The notes under the pieces: model-generated
The model's input: only the letters and a program-made list of their open reading frames with translations
The model's database searches: none
Told to the model about the DNA's origin: nothing
Position numbers and translations under genes: made by a program
Part shown: positions 25,932 to 34,608 of the stretch, piece by piece
How the letters are laid out: each line of letters opens with the position of its first letter
Numbering within the stretch: position 1 is the first letter of the stretch
Assembly: GCA_041690255.1 (NCBI GenBank)
Contig: JAWLHU010000013.1
Location: 1-64,000, forward strand
Source: JAWLHU01 sp041690255
GTDB taxonomy: Bacteria > Bacillota > Sulfobacillia > Symbiobacteriales > Symbiobacteriaceae
DNA length: 64,000 bases
Reading direction: 5' to 3'

Positions 25932-27611
25932 TTACGCCTCTCCAAAGGATGCCACTCGGAAGATCTCTTCCGGCGTGGTCTGGCCGGCCAGGGCTGTCTC
26001 CAACCCGTTGGTCACCAGCAGTTTCATGCCGTCCTGGTACGCCTGGGTCCGGATCTCAGCGGTGGATGCCTGCCGGAGCACCAGCTCCTGGATCACCTCG
26101 CTGACCCGCAGATACTCGAAGATTGGATAGCGCCCGGCGTAGCCCGTGTTTCGGCACCGGGGGCAGCCTTTGCCGCGGTAGAGCGTGACGGGCCGGCCCC
26201 GCTCGATTTTGCAGCCGTAGGCGGCGAATGTGTCGGATTCGGCCTCGTAGGCCTCCTTGCAGCCGGAGCAGACCCGTCGTACGAGCCGCTGCGCCAGTAC
26301 GCCAAGAACCGACGAGCCGATCAGGTAGGGCTCAACGCCCATATCAACCAAGCGGGTCAGGGCACCGGCTGCATCGTTGGTGTGCAGGGTCGAGAGAACC
26401 AGGTGGCCAGTTAGTGCCGCGCGAACCGCCACATCAGCTGTTTCGGCGTCTCGCACCTCACCGATCATGATGATGTTCGGGTCCTGGCGGAGGATCGAAC
26501 GGAGGCCATCGGCAAAGGTGAGGCCTGCACGGGAGTGGACCTGGACATGGTTGACCCCGGCTAGCTGGTACTCGACCGGATCTTCGATCGTGACGATGTT
26601 CTTCTCGGCATCGTTCACGAAGGCGAGTGTGGACATGAGTGTCGTGGTCTTGCCGCTGCCTGTGGGTCCGGTCACGAGGATCATCCCGTGTGGCCGGTGG
26701 ACTACTTCAGTGTACCCCTTAAGTATTTCGGGTTGGAAGCCAATCTCCTCTAGCTTAGGAAGCGCCTTGGACCGGTTGAAGATGCGTAGGACGATCTTCT
26801 CGCCGTGAACGGTGGGCAGGGTCGATACCCGCAAGTCCACGTTTCGGTTCTTATCCCGTAGCTCAATACGGCCATCCTGTGGAATGCGCCTTTCAGAAAT
26901 GTCGAGTTGTGCGAGCACTTTTATGCGGGCCACCACGGCAGAATGGTAGGTCATCGGTGGGCTCATGATCTCACGGAGGAACCCGTCGATCCGAAAACGG
27001 ACCCGAAACTGGCCTTCGGCAGGCTCAATGTGAATGTCTGATGCACCGTCGGCCAAGGCGCGGTCAACTAGCTCGTTGACCAGTTGGACGACCGGAGCAT
27101 CGTCGGGTTGGGCGCCGAGGATCATCTCGGGGGTGGCGACCGCCACCTCCGGGGCTGCGCCGTCTCGCTTGCCCAGGGCTGCCAATCGCTCATATTGGGC
27201 AATGGCCCGGTTGAGACCCGCCCGGGTGGCGGCGACAGGCGTGACCGTCCGACGGGTGAGGTGCTGGACTTCATCAAGCGAGAAGACGTCAAGCGGATCG
27301 GCCATTGCAACAACCAGAAAGCCGTTCTCCTCCCGGAACGGCAGCGCCAGGGTACGCCGGCAGACCTGGGGAGGGAGCAACCGTGCGATCGCCATGTTAA
27401 CCCGCAACTCGTGATCGGCGACAAAGGGCACACTCAACTGGCCCGCCAGAGCCTTTGCGACGTCTGCCTCTGTTACGAAGCCCAGGGCGACGAGCACTTC
27501 ACCGAGTCGCTGACCAGAGGCCGACTGAACCTCCAGGGCTTGGGCCAGTTCGGCCTGACCGATGATCCCGGCCTGGAGCAGTAGGTCACCTAACGGCCTT
27601 TTCTCCTGCAC
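25932..27611 (-). CDS. pilB: Type IV pilus extension ATPase PilB with tandem MshEN domain
   Basis: 559 residues. N-terminal MshEN domain with two copies of the c-di-GMP-binding pattern: PLGDLLLQAGIIGQAELAQA (about 5-24) and RLGEVLVALGFVTEADVAKA (about 35-54). Next comes an N1 domain, then the ATPase with Walker A GPTGSGKTTTLMSTL, TIEDPVEYQL, IIMIGEVRD and LSTLHTNDAAGAL. A tetracysteine zinc site follows (CSGC...CPRC). It powers pilus extension. First gene of the operon, preceded by a structured leader. Confidence 0.96.
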   Translation of the reverse strand: MQEKRPLGDLLLQAGIIGQAELAQALEVQSASGQRLGEVLVALGFVTEADVAKALAGQLSVPFVADHELRVNMAIARLLPPQVCRRTLALPFREENGFLVVAMADPLDVFSLDEVQHLTRRTVTPVAATRAGLNRAIAQYERLAALGKRDGAAPEVAVATPEMILGAQPDDAPVVQLVNELVDRALADGASDIHIEPAEGQFRVRFRIDGFLREIMSPPMTYHSAVVARIKVLAQLDISERRIPQDGRIELRDKNRNVDLRVSTLPTVHGEKIVLRIFNRSKALPKLEEIGFQPEILKGYTEVVHRPHGMILVTGPTGSGKTTTLMSTLAFVNDAEKNIVTIEDPVEYQLAGVNHVQVHSRAGLTFADGLRSILRQDPNIIMIGEVRDAETADVAVRAALTGHLVLSTLHTNDAAGALTRLVDMGVEPYLIGSSVLGVLAQRLVRRVCSGCKEAYEAESDTFAAYGCKIERGRPVTLYRGKGCPRCRNTGYAGRYPIFEYLRVSEVIQELVLRQASTAEIRTQAYQDGMKLLVTNGLETALAGQTTPEEIFRVASFGEA

Positions 27612-27726
27612 AATGCCCTACCCCCCATCCGATCGACCAAGCCAACCTTACAGGGAATAGATTCCATGTCTTTGAGAGATTTCCTTCTCGGTAAGTCCTA
27701 GATATTTGGTAAGAAGGCAAAATACA

Positions 27727-27750
27727 ACCCCCCGCAACTTATGCGGAGGG
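27727..27750 (-). terminator. Terminator-like hairpin in the pilB leader
   Basis: On the minus strand CCCTCCGCA pairs with TGCGGGGGG around a short TAAGT loop and is followed by TTGTATTTTG. It lies 115 bases before the pilB start, inside the leader, with no gene upstream on this strand. An attenuator is the simplest reading. Confidence 0.6.
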
Positions 27751-27770
27751 CTGATCATGCATATTTCTTT

Positions 27771-27845
27771 AGATTCGTCTCGCGACATGTTATGTGTGAG
27801 CGATAGCGGTCAGGGCTATCCTCACTTTACAGTTATCACGAATCT
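27771..27845 (-). ncRNA. Candidate structured leader RNA upstream of pilB
   Basis: An outer perfect 8-bp stem (AGATTCGT, 27838-27845, with ACGAATCT, 27771-27778 on the minus strand) encloses an 11-bp stem with one bulged G. The inner strands are GTGAG and GATAGC pairing with GCTATC and CTCAC; the loop is CCTGACC. A small ACAT/ATGT hairpin lies beside it. The terminator-like stem at 27727 follows 20 bases on. The order (compact RNA, then terminator, then gene) is that of a riboswitch or protein-binding attenuator. I could not match it to a c-di-GMP riboswitch or any other family I know. Confidence 0.5.
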
Positions 27846-27899
27846 CCGCGAGTGTACATAGAGGATTCAAAAGACTATCCATAGGGGTAGGGTGTAGGG

Positions 27900-27929
27900 T
27901 TGACGTCCCTGGCTTAGACGGGCTAGCAT
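27900..27929 (+). promoter_or_regulatory. Promoter of the small membrane protein gene
   Basis: TTGACG (27900-27905), an 18-bp spacer and TAGCAT (27924-27929). The transcript would start near 27936, just before the ATG at 27951. It points away from pilB. I found no convincing -35/-10 for pilB itself in 27846-27935. Confidence 0.5.
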
Positions 27930-27950
27930 TGCGTGCGAGGTGTCGAACGC

Positions 27951-28265
27951 ATGGAGACTGTCGTTGCCCTTGGGCTCCACCTGACCCAATGGGTAGGAGC
28001 CTTCCTTACCCTCGATCTCTTCTTCCGGACAATGCCGGTTGAGCCAACAGAACTGCGACGGCGGTTGCCCGGAGTCCGGGTCCGCTTTGGGCTGGTAGGG
28101 CTGGTGCTTTGCCTGTCGCTGGGCGGGGTCCAGGTGTGGATAGCGGGAGCCTGGGGCCTGGGGATCGGTCTGCTGGGCTGGGTGCCCTGGTGGGTGCTCT
28201 GGCGCTTCGGGTGGCGTAAGCAGTTCACATTCCTCTACAAAGATGATGGTGGAAAGGACGTATAG
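27951..28265 (+). CDS. Small integral membrane protein, unknown function
   Basis: 104 residues from the ATG at 27951 (GAGG ten bases upstream); a GTG at 27933 would lie on top of the predicted transcript start. Three hydrophobic segments (about 3-25, 43-62 and 67-85) with a basic loop (RRRLPGVRVRF) between the first two and a charged tail. I do not recognise a family. It is divergent from the pilus operon and stands alone between its own promoter and terminator. Confidence 0.6.
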   Translation: METVVALGLHLTQWVGAFLTLDLFFRTMPVEPTELRRRLPGVRVRFGLVGLVLCLSLGGVQVWIAGAWGLGIGLLGWVPWWVLWRFGWRKQFTFLYKDDGGKDV

Positions 28266-28268
28266 CGA

Positions 28269-28303
28269 GGAGGCTCTCCGCTCCGGCGGAGGGCCTCTTC
28301 TGC
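28269..28303 (+). terminator. Terminator hairpin after the small membrane protein gene
   Basis: GAGGCTCTCCGC pairs (with one wobble) with GCGGAGGGCCTC around TCCG, followed by TTCTGCC. It also lies at the end of the convergent protease gene and may serve both strands. Confidence 0.6.
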
Positions 28304-28319
28304 CGCGTGCGGCTCAAGA

Positions 28320-30731
28320 TCATCTCACCTTCAGTCGCCCCGCCTTGTTCTCCCATCCGGAGACGAGGCCTCGGTAGTCGAAGGTGACGGTGTCACCTCC
28401 ATAGTACCAGGCGAAACTGGTCGCCTCCTGCGGTGTGCCCATGGCGGCGACCACCTCCGCTCGGGTCGACCCCACGGTGAATGCCGGGGCCGACGGGACA
28501 GGGTCGCCCAGGAAGAGCTTGAGGCGTCCGCTCCTATTCTCCCACCCTGTCACCAGGCCACGGTAGTCGAACGTGACCGTATCATCCCCATAGTACCAGG
28601 CGAAACTGGTCGCCTCCTGCGGTGTGCCCATGGCGGCCGCTACCTGCTCCCGGGTGGCCTCCCAGGTAATAGGCGGGGCTCCTGGCACGTGGTCGCCCAT
28701 CGACACCTTGAGTCTACCACTTCTGTTCTCCCATCCTGTTACGAGACCGCGATAGTCAAACTGGATCACATCACTGCCGTAGTGCCAGGCGAAGTTGGTA
28801 GACTCCAATGGGGTACCCAGGAGGTCGCGTACCTCGCTCTGGGTTGAACCATATGTGACGTAACCAGTGTCCGAGGGCACCGGCGGCTGGGCGGATGTAG
28901 GCGACACTTCGGATGACATGCTGCTCTCGCTCTGTGCAACCGGTTCGTCTGGCAGGGGGGCCAACTCGGCGAGAAACTTACCGCTCTCGTATGTTGATGC
29001 GGCCAGAATGCGGACCCCTTGCCATCGCCCGTTTGATAGGTGGGTCAGTTCGTCTTCGGTGAAACCCTGTGGCTTGTCGACCCCCTCCACAACCCAGGCG
29101 AAGACGACATCAGCCTCCAATGTGGGGAAATGGGTCCGTACGGTGGAGTGGACTTGTTGGATCCACTGCCGGACAGCATCAGTATCGTTTTGCTGCGCCT
29201 CCTTCCATGTCGCGTACTGCTGCGTGGAGCGGAGAAAACCGAAGATGATGCGTTTCGAACCATCGGCGGGATCAGAGAGTTGGTAGTCGACGTGTTCAAC
29301 TCGTCCTACGTTGGGGTCCATCTTGCCATGAAGGACTCCGAGCCTGACTGGGAGGATGTCTTCCACGGGTACGGCCGGTGGACTCGGCGTGGGACTGCTG
29401 GCGCGTGGGCTTACTGCCGTTGGGGTCGGGGTGGTAGCGATCGGTTCTGAGACCTGCCTGGTCGGGCGGCTCCATGCCCAGAAGGCGAGGAGCAGAGTGG
29501 CCACCAAGGACCCGGCAAGGATCCACGGGAGCATCGATCTGGCGGACACTCTTGATGTAACCGGCTGCTCAGCGTGAAGGGTCCCTTCGAGGAGCGGTTC
29601 ATCCACCGGGATCTCTCCCAGCAAGCGCATCCCGATCTGGCGGGTAAGGATCTCCTCTGCTTTGTCCAGATCGGTATCATCGCCGGGGACGGGTATCAAG
29701 TGTTTGCCCAGTTGGAACGGTGAGACCCCGAGGGCACCCAGTCGGTCCAGCAAGGCTGGGTGGGTATCCAGAGCGGTGGTCCGCTGGTGGAAGGCCGCAG
29801 AGACGGCCTGCTCAGCCCGATCGCCTGCCACGCTGGCTCCCTGTGCGAAAAAACGGGGAAAGTTCGGTTCCGCCCCCTGTTTCCAGACGAGACGGTAGAA
29901 TAGTTGAATGGATGCCTCATCTAGCAGGGCGCCAAATCCGACCGCCTTGATCAGGCCGCCGGTCAGTGCCCCAGCCCCGTGCGCGCTTGCAGCAATGCGG
30001 TCGGCACGCAACTCCCGAGCACGGCTGACACGTCGGTCGAGTATCTGGAACAGCAGGTAGAACAGACCAACTATTAGTATCGGTGGCACATAGAAGATCC
30101 GCAGGAGAGCGCCGTACAGGGACCGCAACGGGGCCGTCAGGTTCTGCCACAGCCCCTGCAGAGCTACCCGGAAGGACAGGTGAATGGGAGCAACCTGCCG
30201 AGTATAGTCCGTGTCACGACCGGTGAAGTGAGCAAACTCGTGAGCAAGGATAGCCGCCACCTCAGCCTGCTTCATGAGTCGGAGGAGGGGAGCACTCAGC
30301 ACCAGCACCCGACCAGTGATCCGGCGGCCAGTCGGAAGCACGGCGGTGCCCTCGTACACGTGGAAGCTGCCGGACAGGCTCAGGAGCAGGTAATCGGGCG
30401 GCGATGCCCCCACGAGGCGGGCCACCTCCCCGACCAGTCGAAAGAGTGAAGGGGTGGCTTGAGGAGTGAGCAAAACGGCTGGCTCGAAGACCGGCTGCCT
30501 CATGAACATGAGTATGGCGGCCCGTAAGAGAGCCCAGCCCGTAATCGTAAGGCCGACGATTGCAGGCAGAAGCAGATCACCACTGAGGGCCATGCCGACA
30601 AACACGAGCAGAAGCCAGGCCGTAGTGAGGATCAAACCTCCCCACAAGAGGTAAGCCAGGTAACGCAGAAACTTGGCCACGCTCACCCAGAGGAGTCCGT
30701 CGTTGGCTGAAGTGCGAGTGAGTGGATCCAC
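28320..30731 (-). CDS. M48-family membrane metalloprotease with three C-terminal repeats
   Basis: About 803 residues from a GTG at 30731 that has AGGGAGGG six bases upstream; the frame is open to 30995 without support. Two membrane helices near residues 28-80 are followed by an M48 (HtpX/Ste24-like) domain with HEFAH at 164-168 and a third zinc ligand in RARELRADR (about 240). Another helix lies near 402-420, then a Thr/Pro-rich linker, a middle domain, and three tandem 63-residue repeats at the C-terminus (each with a TPxEATSFAWYYG-like and FDYRGLVTGWEN-like core) that resemble the SmpA/BamE fold. Fusion of protease and repeats is unusual. Substrate unknown. Confidence 0.82.
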   Translation of the reverse strand: MDPLTRTSANDGLLWVSVAKFLRYLAYLLWGGLILTTAWLLLVFVGMALSGDLLLPAIVGLTITGWALLRAAILMFMRQPVFEPAVLLTPQATPSLFRLVGEVARLVGASPPDYLLLSLSGSFHVYEGTAVLPTGRRITGRVLVLSAPLLRLMKQAEVAAILAHEFAHFTGRDTDYTRQVAPIHLSFRVALQGLWQNLTAPLRSLYGALLRIFYVPPILIVGLFYLLFQILDRRVSRARELRADRIAASAHGAGALTGGLIKAVGFGALLDEASIQLFYRLVWKQGAEPNFPRFFAQGASVAGDRAEQAVSAAFHQRTTALDTHPALLDRLGALGVSPFQLGKHLIPVPGDDTDLDKAEEILTRQIGMRLLGEIPVDEPLLEGTLHAEQPVTSRVSARSMLPWILAGSLVATLLLAFWAWSRPTRQVSEPIATTPTPTAVSPRASSPTPSPPAVPVEDILPVRLGVLHGKMDPNVGRVEHVDYQLSDPADGSKRIIFGFLRSTQQYATWKEAQQNDTDAVRQWIQQVHSTVRTHFPTLEADVVFAWVVEGVDKPQGFTEDELTHLSNGRWQGVRILAASTYESGKFLAELAPLPDEPVAQSESSMSSEVSPTSAQPPVPSDTGYVTYGSTQSEVRDLLGTPLESTNFAWHYGSDVIQFDYRGLVTGWENRSGRLKVSMGDHVPGAPPITWEATREQVAAAMGTPQEATSFAWYYGDDTVTFDYRGLVTGWENRSGRLKLFLGDPVPSAPAFTVGSTRAEVVAAMGTPQEATSFAWYYGGDTVTFDYRGLVSGWENKAGRLKVR
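28350..28890 (-). repeat. Three tandem 189-bp intragenic repeats
   Basis: Copies begin near 28362, 28551 and 28740, a strict 189-bp (63-codon) period. The two copies nearest the gene's 3' end are almost identical in DNA over about 80 bases (around 28382 and 28571); the third is more diverged. This points to recent tandem duplication or gene conversion inside the protease gene. Confidence 0.8.
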
Positions 30732-30812
30732 CAAAGTCCCTCCCTTAATCATACGGGGAGATGGTTCCGGCTGCTCAGCGGAAATCCCTTCCCCATACCC
30801 CCCCGGATGATG

Positions 30813-30841
30813 TGAAAAGGCCTGACCCTGCTGGTCAGGCC
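30813..30841 (-). terminator. Terminator of the 95-residue protein gene
   Basis: GGCCTGACC pairs with GGTCAGGCC around a five-base loop and is followed on the minus strand by TTTTCACATC. It lies just after the stop at 30853. Confidence 0.85.
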
Positions 30842-30852
30842 CTCCGCTGTAT

Positions 30853-31140
30853 TTACTGAACCGTAAACGTGTGCTCGTAGGTGTAGTCCCGGCCGTCATC
30901 CTCCTCCACATAGAGCTTCCGGCCATCGAAGCGGAGTTTTGTCGTCCCTGTGGTCGAGTTGGTCTGCCACTCACCACTGGCCTGAAGGTAGTCAAAGGCG
31001 TCGGCGGCGAGGCTGGTCAGGCGCTCTTCATCCGCGTGGCGACAGGAAGGGGCAAAGGTGAGCACCTGCCAGATCCGCTCGAACAAAGGGTAGTCTTGCG
31101 GATCCCGGTGCAGGCTGTCGTAGAGCTGCTTCACATCCAT
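30853..31140 (-). CDS. Small protein of unknown function
   Basis: 95 residues from the ATG at 31140, which has GAGGAGAGAG upstream; the longer frame to 31266 would run across the terminator of the chemoreceptor gene. Mostly alpha-helical at the N-terminus (MDVKQLYDSLHRDPQDYPLFERIWQVL) with a beta-like end (KLRFDGRKLYVEEDDGRDYTYEHTFTV). No membrane segment or known motif. Single-gene unit. Confidence 0.62.
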   Translation of the reverse strand: MDVKQLYDSLHRDPQDYPLFERIWQVLTFAPSCRHADEERLTSLAADAFDYLQASGEWQTNSTTGTTKLRFDGRKLYVEEDDGRDYTYEHTFTVQ

Positions 31141-31213
31141 CCGGCTCTCTCCTCTCAGCTTTGAACATCGGGTAGTATGCCCAGTTCTGCCAGCCCCACA
31201 CGGGACGCGCAAA

Positions 31214-31238
31214 GGCGGCCCTCCCGGGGAGGACCGCC
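31214..31238 (-). terminator. Terminator of the membrane chemoreceptor gene
   Basis: GGCGGTCCTCC pairs with GGAGGGCCGCC on the minus strand with a short CCC-type loop, then TTTGCG. It lies ten bases past the stop at 31248. Confidence 0.7.
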
Positions 31239-31247
31239 CCTTCTCAG

Positions 31248-32441
31248 CTACTGTCTGGCCGCCCACTCCGTGGCGCCGGCTGCCTCAGCCAGTGCTTTCG
31301 CGCTCGTTTCGGCATTGTTGATCGCCTCGGAGAACCAGTTGGCCTCGGCCAGCTCCTTCATTGTGCCGTTGTTCTGGTGGGCGAGTCGGGTCGCCTCCTC
31401 TACCGACTTGACAAGGTCGACCATCTGGCTGGTCGTTCCCTCAGCCTTGGCCCCGAAGGACTCGACTGTGTCGGAGAGCTCGCCGAAGGACTGGAGCACC
31501 TGCTCAATCGCACCCCGGGTACCATTGACCGTCTCGACGCCTCGGGTCACCTCGGTCTGGGACTGGCCGATTACGTTAATCGCCGCCGTGGTGCCGGACT
31601 GAATGGTGGAAACCAGATCCTGGATCTGGCGGGTAGCGGCCCGCGAGCGGTCCGCTAACACGCGAATCTCCTGGGCAACCACGGCGAAGCCCCGGCCTGC
31701 GTCCCCAGCTCGGGCTGCCTCAATCGCGGCATTCAGACTGAGCATGTTCGTCTGATCGGCCAGGGTCTGAATCATCTTCACAATCTCGCCGATCTTGCTG
31801 GTCTGCTCGTCCAACTCTCGGATCGTCCTGGCCGACGAGTCGGCCGCAGTGCGGATTGCCCCCATGCCGGTAGTGATGTTCTGGAGCGCCCGCTGAACCC
31901 GTTCCGCTTCGGCCTTATGGCGGGCGGCCTCTTCTCTTGCCTCCCGAGCAGAAGCTGTCATCTCCTCGGAGACGAGCACGACCTCCCGGGCCAGTTCACG
32001 TGTGCGGTCTAGGTCCCCCAACTGATCCTTCGTGGCGGTATAGAGATTGCTGAGCAGATCGTTGACCCGCCCGGTCAGCCGCAGGACCTCCTGAACGGCT
32101 GCCTCGGTCTTCTCGGCGTCCCCCTTGAGGCTGGCCACCTGCCGAAGCACTTCTGGCGCCAGTCCGGCCCGAGCCTCGGCAGGCTGCTGTGCGGCCACAG
32201 CAGGGGCCTGTATGCGAGGAGTCGAGACCTCAACCGGGACGGCAGTCGCAGCGGATGGGGCAAGCGGGGCCTGCTCATTAAGAACGGCCTGATGTGCACG
32301 CTGCACCCACCAGGCACCAAGCAGCGAGATCAGGAGTCCGGCACCCCAGAGACCATAACGCGTGACGGGGTTGTCGAGCCACGAAGACGCAAGAACAAGA
32401 CCAGCAGCGGCAACAGCGCCAACCCAAGCTCGCCAGAACAA
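31248..32441 (-). CDS. Methyl-accepting chemotaxis-type protein, membrane anchored
   Basis: 397 residues. Two short membrane helices (about 3-20 and 30-47) with almost no outside loop, so no external sensor domain and no HAMP domain are seen. A long coiled coil and an MCP signalling domain follow, with the hairpin tip QTNMLSLNAAIEAARAGDAG and GRGFAVVAQEIRVLADRS. It would pass signals to CheA/CheW, or to a pilus-linked system, from the membrane or cytoplasm. No che genes are in the window. Confidence 0.88.
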   Translation of the reverse strand: MFWRAWVGAVAAAGLVLASSWLDNPVTRYGLWGAGLLISLLGAWWVQRAHQAVLNEQAPLAPSAATAVPVEVSTPRIQAPAVAAQQPAEARAGLAPEVLRQVASLKGDAEKTEAAVQEVLRLTGRVNDLLSNLYTATKDQLGDLDRTRELAREVVLVSEEMTASAREAREEAARHKAEAERVQRALQNITTGMGAIRTAADSSARTIRELDEQTSKIGEIVKMIQTLADQTNMLSLNAAIEAARAGDAGRGFAVVAQEIRVLADRSRAATRQIQDLVSTIQSGTTAAINVIGQSQTEVTRGVETVNGTRGAIEQVLQSFGELSDTVESFGAKAEGTTSQMVDLVKSVEEATRLAHQNNGTMKELAEANWFSEAINNAETSAKALAEAAGATEWAARQ

Positions 32442-32524
32442 CGATCTACCCCTCCATCTCTGTCTGTCAATCTTTGCGTGTAGGTTATTCCGCCTTCCGA
32501 GAGGATTTCCCTGCCATTGTCAAG

Positions 32525-32564
32525 GAAAAAGGTAAACCCTTGGGCCAAGATGACCCAAGGGTTT
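32525..32564 (-). terminator. Rho-independent terminator of the AOR gene
   Basis: A perfect 11-bp stem AAACCCTTGGG with its complement is followed on the minus strand by ACCTTTTTCC. On the plus strand it is followed by GGGGTTTGTTG. It lies 17 bases after the stop at 32581. Confidence 0.9.
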
Positions 32565-32580
32565 GGGGTTTGTTGTTTGA

Positions 32581-34584
32581 CTAGTCGGCAGATGATAGGG
32601 AAGGCTCGTACCGCTTCGTCCAGGTAAGATCGAGGTCGTACAGCTTGCCGTCGGTCGGCACTCCGGTCTCGGGATCCCAGCCGTTAAGTGCATAGTAAGC
32701 CCGGCGCGCCTCCATCACCTTGTCTTCTGGAACGCCCACTCCCTTGAGCGGACCGGACTCGAAGGCGGTCAGGAACCGCTTGGAGAGCTTGTCGGTCTCG
32801 TGTGTGAGTCCCTCCCGCAGGTTGAACAGACGGCTCAGGGTGTTCACCCGCTCGCCCACCTTGATCAACTCAAAGAGCGAGGTCTTCCAGCCAGTCGCAG
32901 CGGAGACGAGGTCAGTCACCTGCTCCATGGTCCAGGGTAGGAACATGCAGTATATGGCGGAGTTCTGGAAGTGACGCCAGTTGACCGTGTAGGCGACCAT
33001 GCGGGCCTTCTCCGGGGAGAGGTCGTTCGCTGGCAGCGGCTTGGTGATCCCCAGCGGGTGCAGCGGGGTGGTTCGCTTGGTGTAGCCGGTATCGTGGAAG
33101 TTGTGCATGTGGTCGGCACCCGTCGGGCTGACCATATACCCCAGACCGAGACCGTGCTTGACGCGCGGCTCATGCGCCGGATGCTCCTGCTTCTTGACCA
33201 CCGGGGCAAGGGCAACCGCCTCCGGCCCATACTTCTGACCGGCCCGGTAAGAGCCATCGGCCAGGAGGTTGCCGATAGGGCCCTTGCGGTAGGCGATCCG
33301 CTCGATCACCTCGAGCCAGGCCTCCACATTGCCGAAACGAAGATCAAGCCCATCCAGGTCCTCCTGCGGGATCAGCCCCTTCTCCGCGCACTCCATGGCC
33401 CAGCCGATCGTGGCGCCGCAGGAAACCGAGTCCATGCCAAGAGCGCCCAGGCGCATGTTAGCGTAGCCGACCGCCTCGAGATCATCAACACCGCAGTTGG
33501 AACCCATCATGCCGATCGTCTCGTACTCGGGGCCACCGTAGTCCGGATCAACCCGATACCGATCGCTGGAGGCCACGACCCTCTTGCACTTGACGCCACA
33601 GGCGAAGCAGCCCTCGGTGCCGATCAGGAAGCCAGTATCCTTCATGGTCTGGCCGGTGATCTTCTCGGCGCCGCCGTGGGTGTCGGCGGTCAGGCACGCC
33701 TCGGTCGGACTTAGGGTTTCGGTTGCATCGACCCGGTCCTGGTCGGGAGCGTCGCCGTGCATGGCGGGCAGGCCCCGGCCCGGGAAGTGACCGAACCGGA
33801 AGTTGAGCGTCGGCAGGTTGCCTTGCATGGAAGAGCCCAGGGTGCCGCCGGCGGTGCCCAGCTCACCCAGTCCGGCGTAGAGCTTCTTGCCGTCGGTGGC
33901 CATCCACTTATTCATCTCAAGGATCGTCTTCATATCGGCTACATCCGGCAGCTTGGTCCCCCGGCAGGCGACGCCCTTCAGGTTCTTCGAGCCCATGACG
34001 GCACCCATGCCGCCCCGGCCCACAAACTCGTTCAGGTCGTTGGAGATCGTCGCATAAAGAACCTTATTCTCACCCGCCGGCCCGATCTGAGCAAAGCGGA
34101 TCCGCTGGTCGTTATGCTCGTCCCGTACCGCCTGCTCTGCCGGCTTGCACTCCAAACCCCAGAGATGGGCGGCGTCACGGATCGCAATCTCGCCGTCCTT
34201 GATCCAAATGTAGACTGGCTTCGCCGATGCCCCCTCCACGATCAGAGCATCGAACCCGGCCCGCTTGAACTCGTTGCCCCAGAAGCCGCCAGCCTCACCC
34301 GCACCATAACCGCCGGTCAGCGGAGACTTCGCACCAATGGCATGACGGCCGCTCCCCGCGAAGGGGAGCCCCGTCAGGGCACCGGTGGCGAAAACCAGCT
34401 TGTTCTGCGGTCCCAGTGGATCGCAGCCGGCGGGAACCTCCCTGAAGAGGAAGTAGCTAATGAACCCGTGCCCACCAACGTACGTGCGGTAGAACTCATC
34501 TCCCGGCTCCTCCATCGTGATCGCCCCGGTGGTCAGGTTGACTCGGGCGATCTTACCGTGGTAGCCTTTGGTTTCGAGTGGCAT
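32581..34584 (-). CDS. Aldehyde:ferredoxin oxidoreductase family protein (tungstopterin)
   Basis: 667 residues of the AOR family, tungsten-bis-pterin enzymes with one [4Fe-4S] cluster that oxidise aldehydes to acids and reduce ferredoxin. The N-terminal AFOR_N domain begins YHGKIARVNLTTGAITMEEP, with the GRHAIGAKSPLTGGYGAGEAG region that binds the pterins. Cluster ligands are in the GCFACGVKCK segment, with a later Cys in the C-terminal part. Length is near the usual 600-650. It follows the MoaD/ThiS-like gene by 24 bp. The substrate is not predictable; the family also includes enzymes acting on aromatic acids and pterin-linked carriers. Confidence 0.92.
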   Translation of the reverse strand: MPLETKGYHGKIARVNLTTGAITMEEPGDEFYRTYVGGHGFISYFLFREVPAGCDPLGPQNKLVFATGALTGLPFAGSGRHAIGAKSPLTGGYGAGEAGGFWGNEFKRAGFDALIVEGASAKPVYIWIKDGEIAIRDAAHLWGLECKPAEQAVRDEHNDQRIRFAQIGPAGENKVLYATISNDLNEFVGRGGMGAVMGSKNLKGVACRGTKLPDVADMKTILEMNKWMATDGKKLYAGLGELGTAGGTLGSSMQGNLPTLNFRFGHFPGRGLPAMHGDAPDQDRVDATETLSPTEACLTADTHGGAEKITGQTMKDTGFLIGTEGCFACGVKCKRVVASSDRYRVDPDYGGPEYETIGMMGSNCGVDDLEAVGYANMRLGALGMDSVSCGATIGWAMECAEKGLIPQEDLDGLDLRFGNVEAWLEVIERIAYRKGPIGNLLADGSYRAGQKYGPEAVALAPVVKKQEHPAHEPRVKHGLGLGYMVSPTGADHMHNFHDTGYTKRTTPLHPLGITKPLPANDLSPEKARMVAYTVNWRHFQNSAIYCMFLPWTMEQVTDLVSAATGWKTSLFELIKVGERVNTLSRLFNLREGLTHETDKLSKRFLTAFESGPLKGVGVPEDKVMEARRAYYALNGWDPETGVPTDGKLYDLDLTWTKRYEPSLSSAD

Positions 34585-34608
34585 TCCGGAACGTCCTCCC
34601 CTCTCTCG

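Noticed and set aside
27612..27950. A GEMM (c-di-GMP-I) riboswitch in the pilB leader
   Set aside because: The region is highly structured but the conserved GEMM sequence blocks and GNRA tetraloop are not visible; kept only as an unclassified structured leader.
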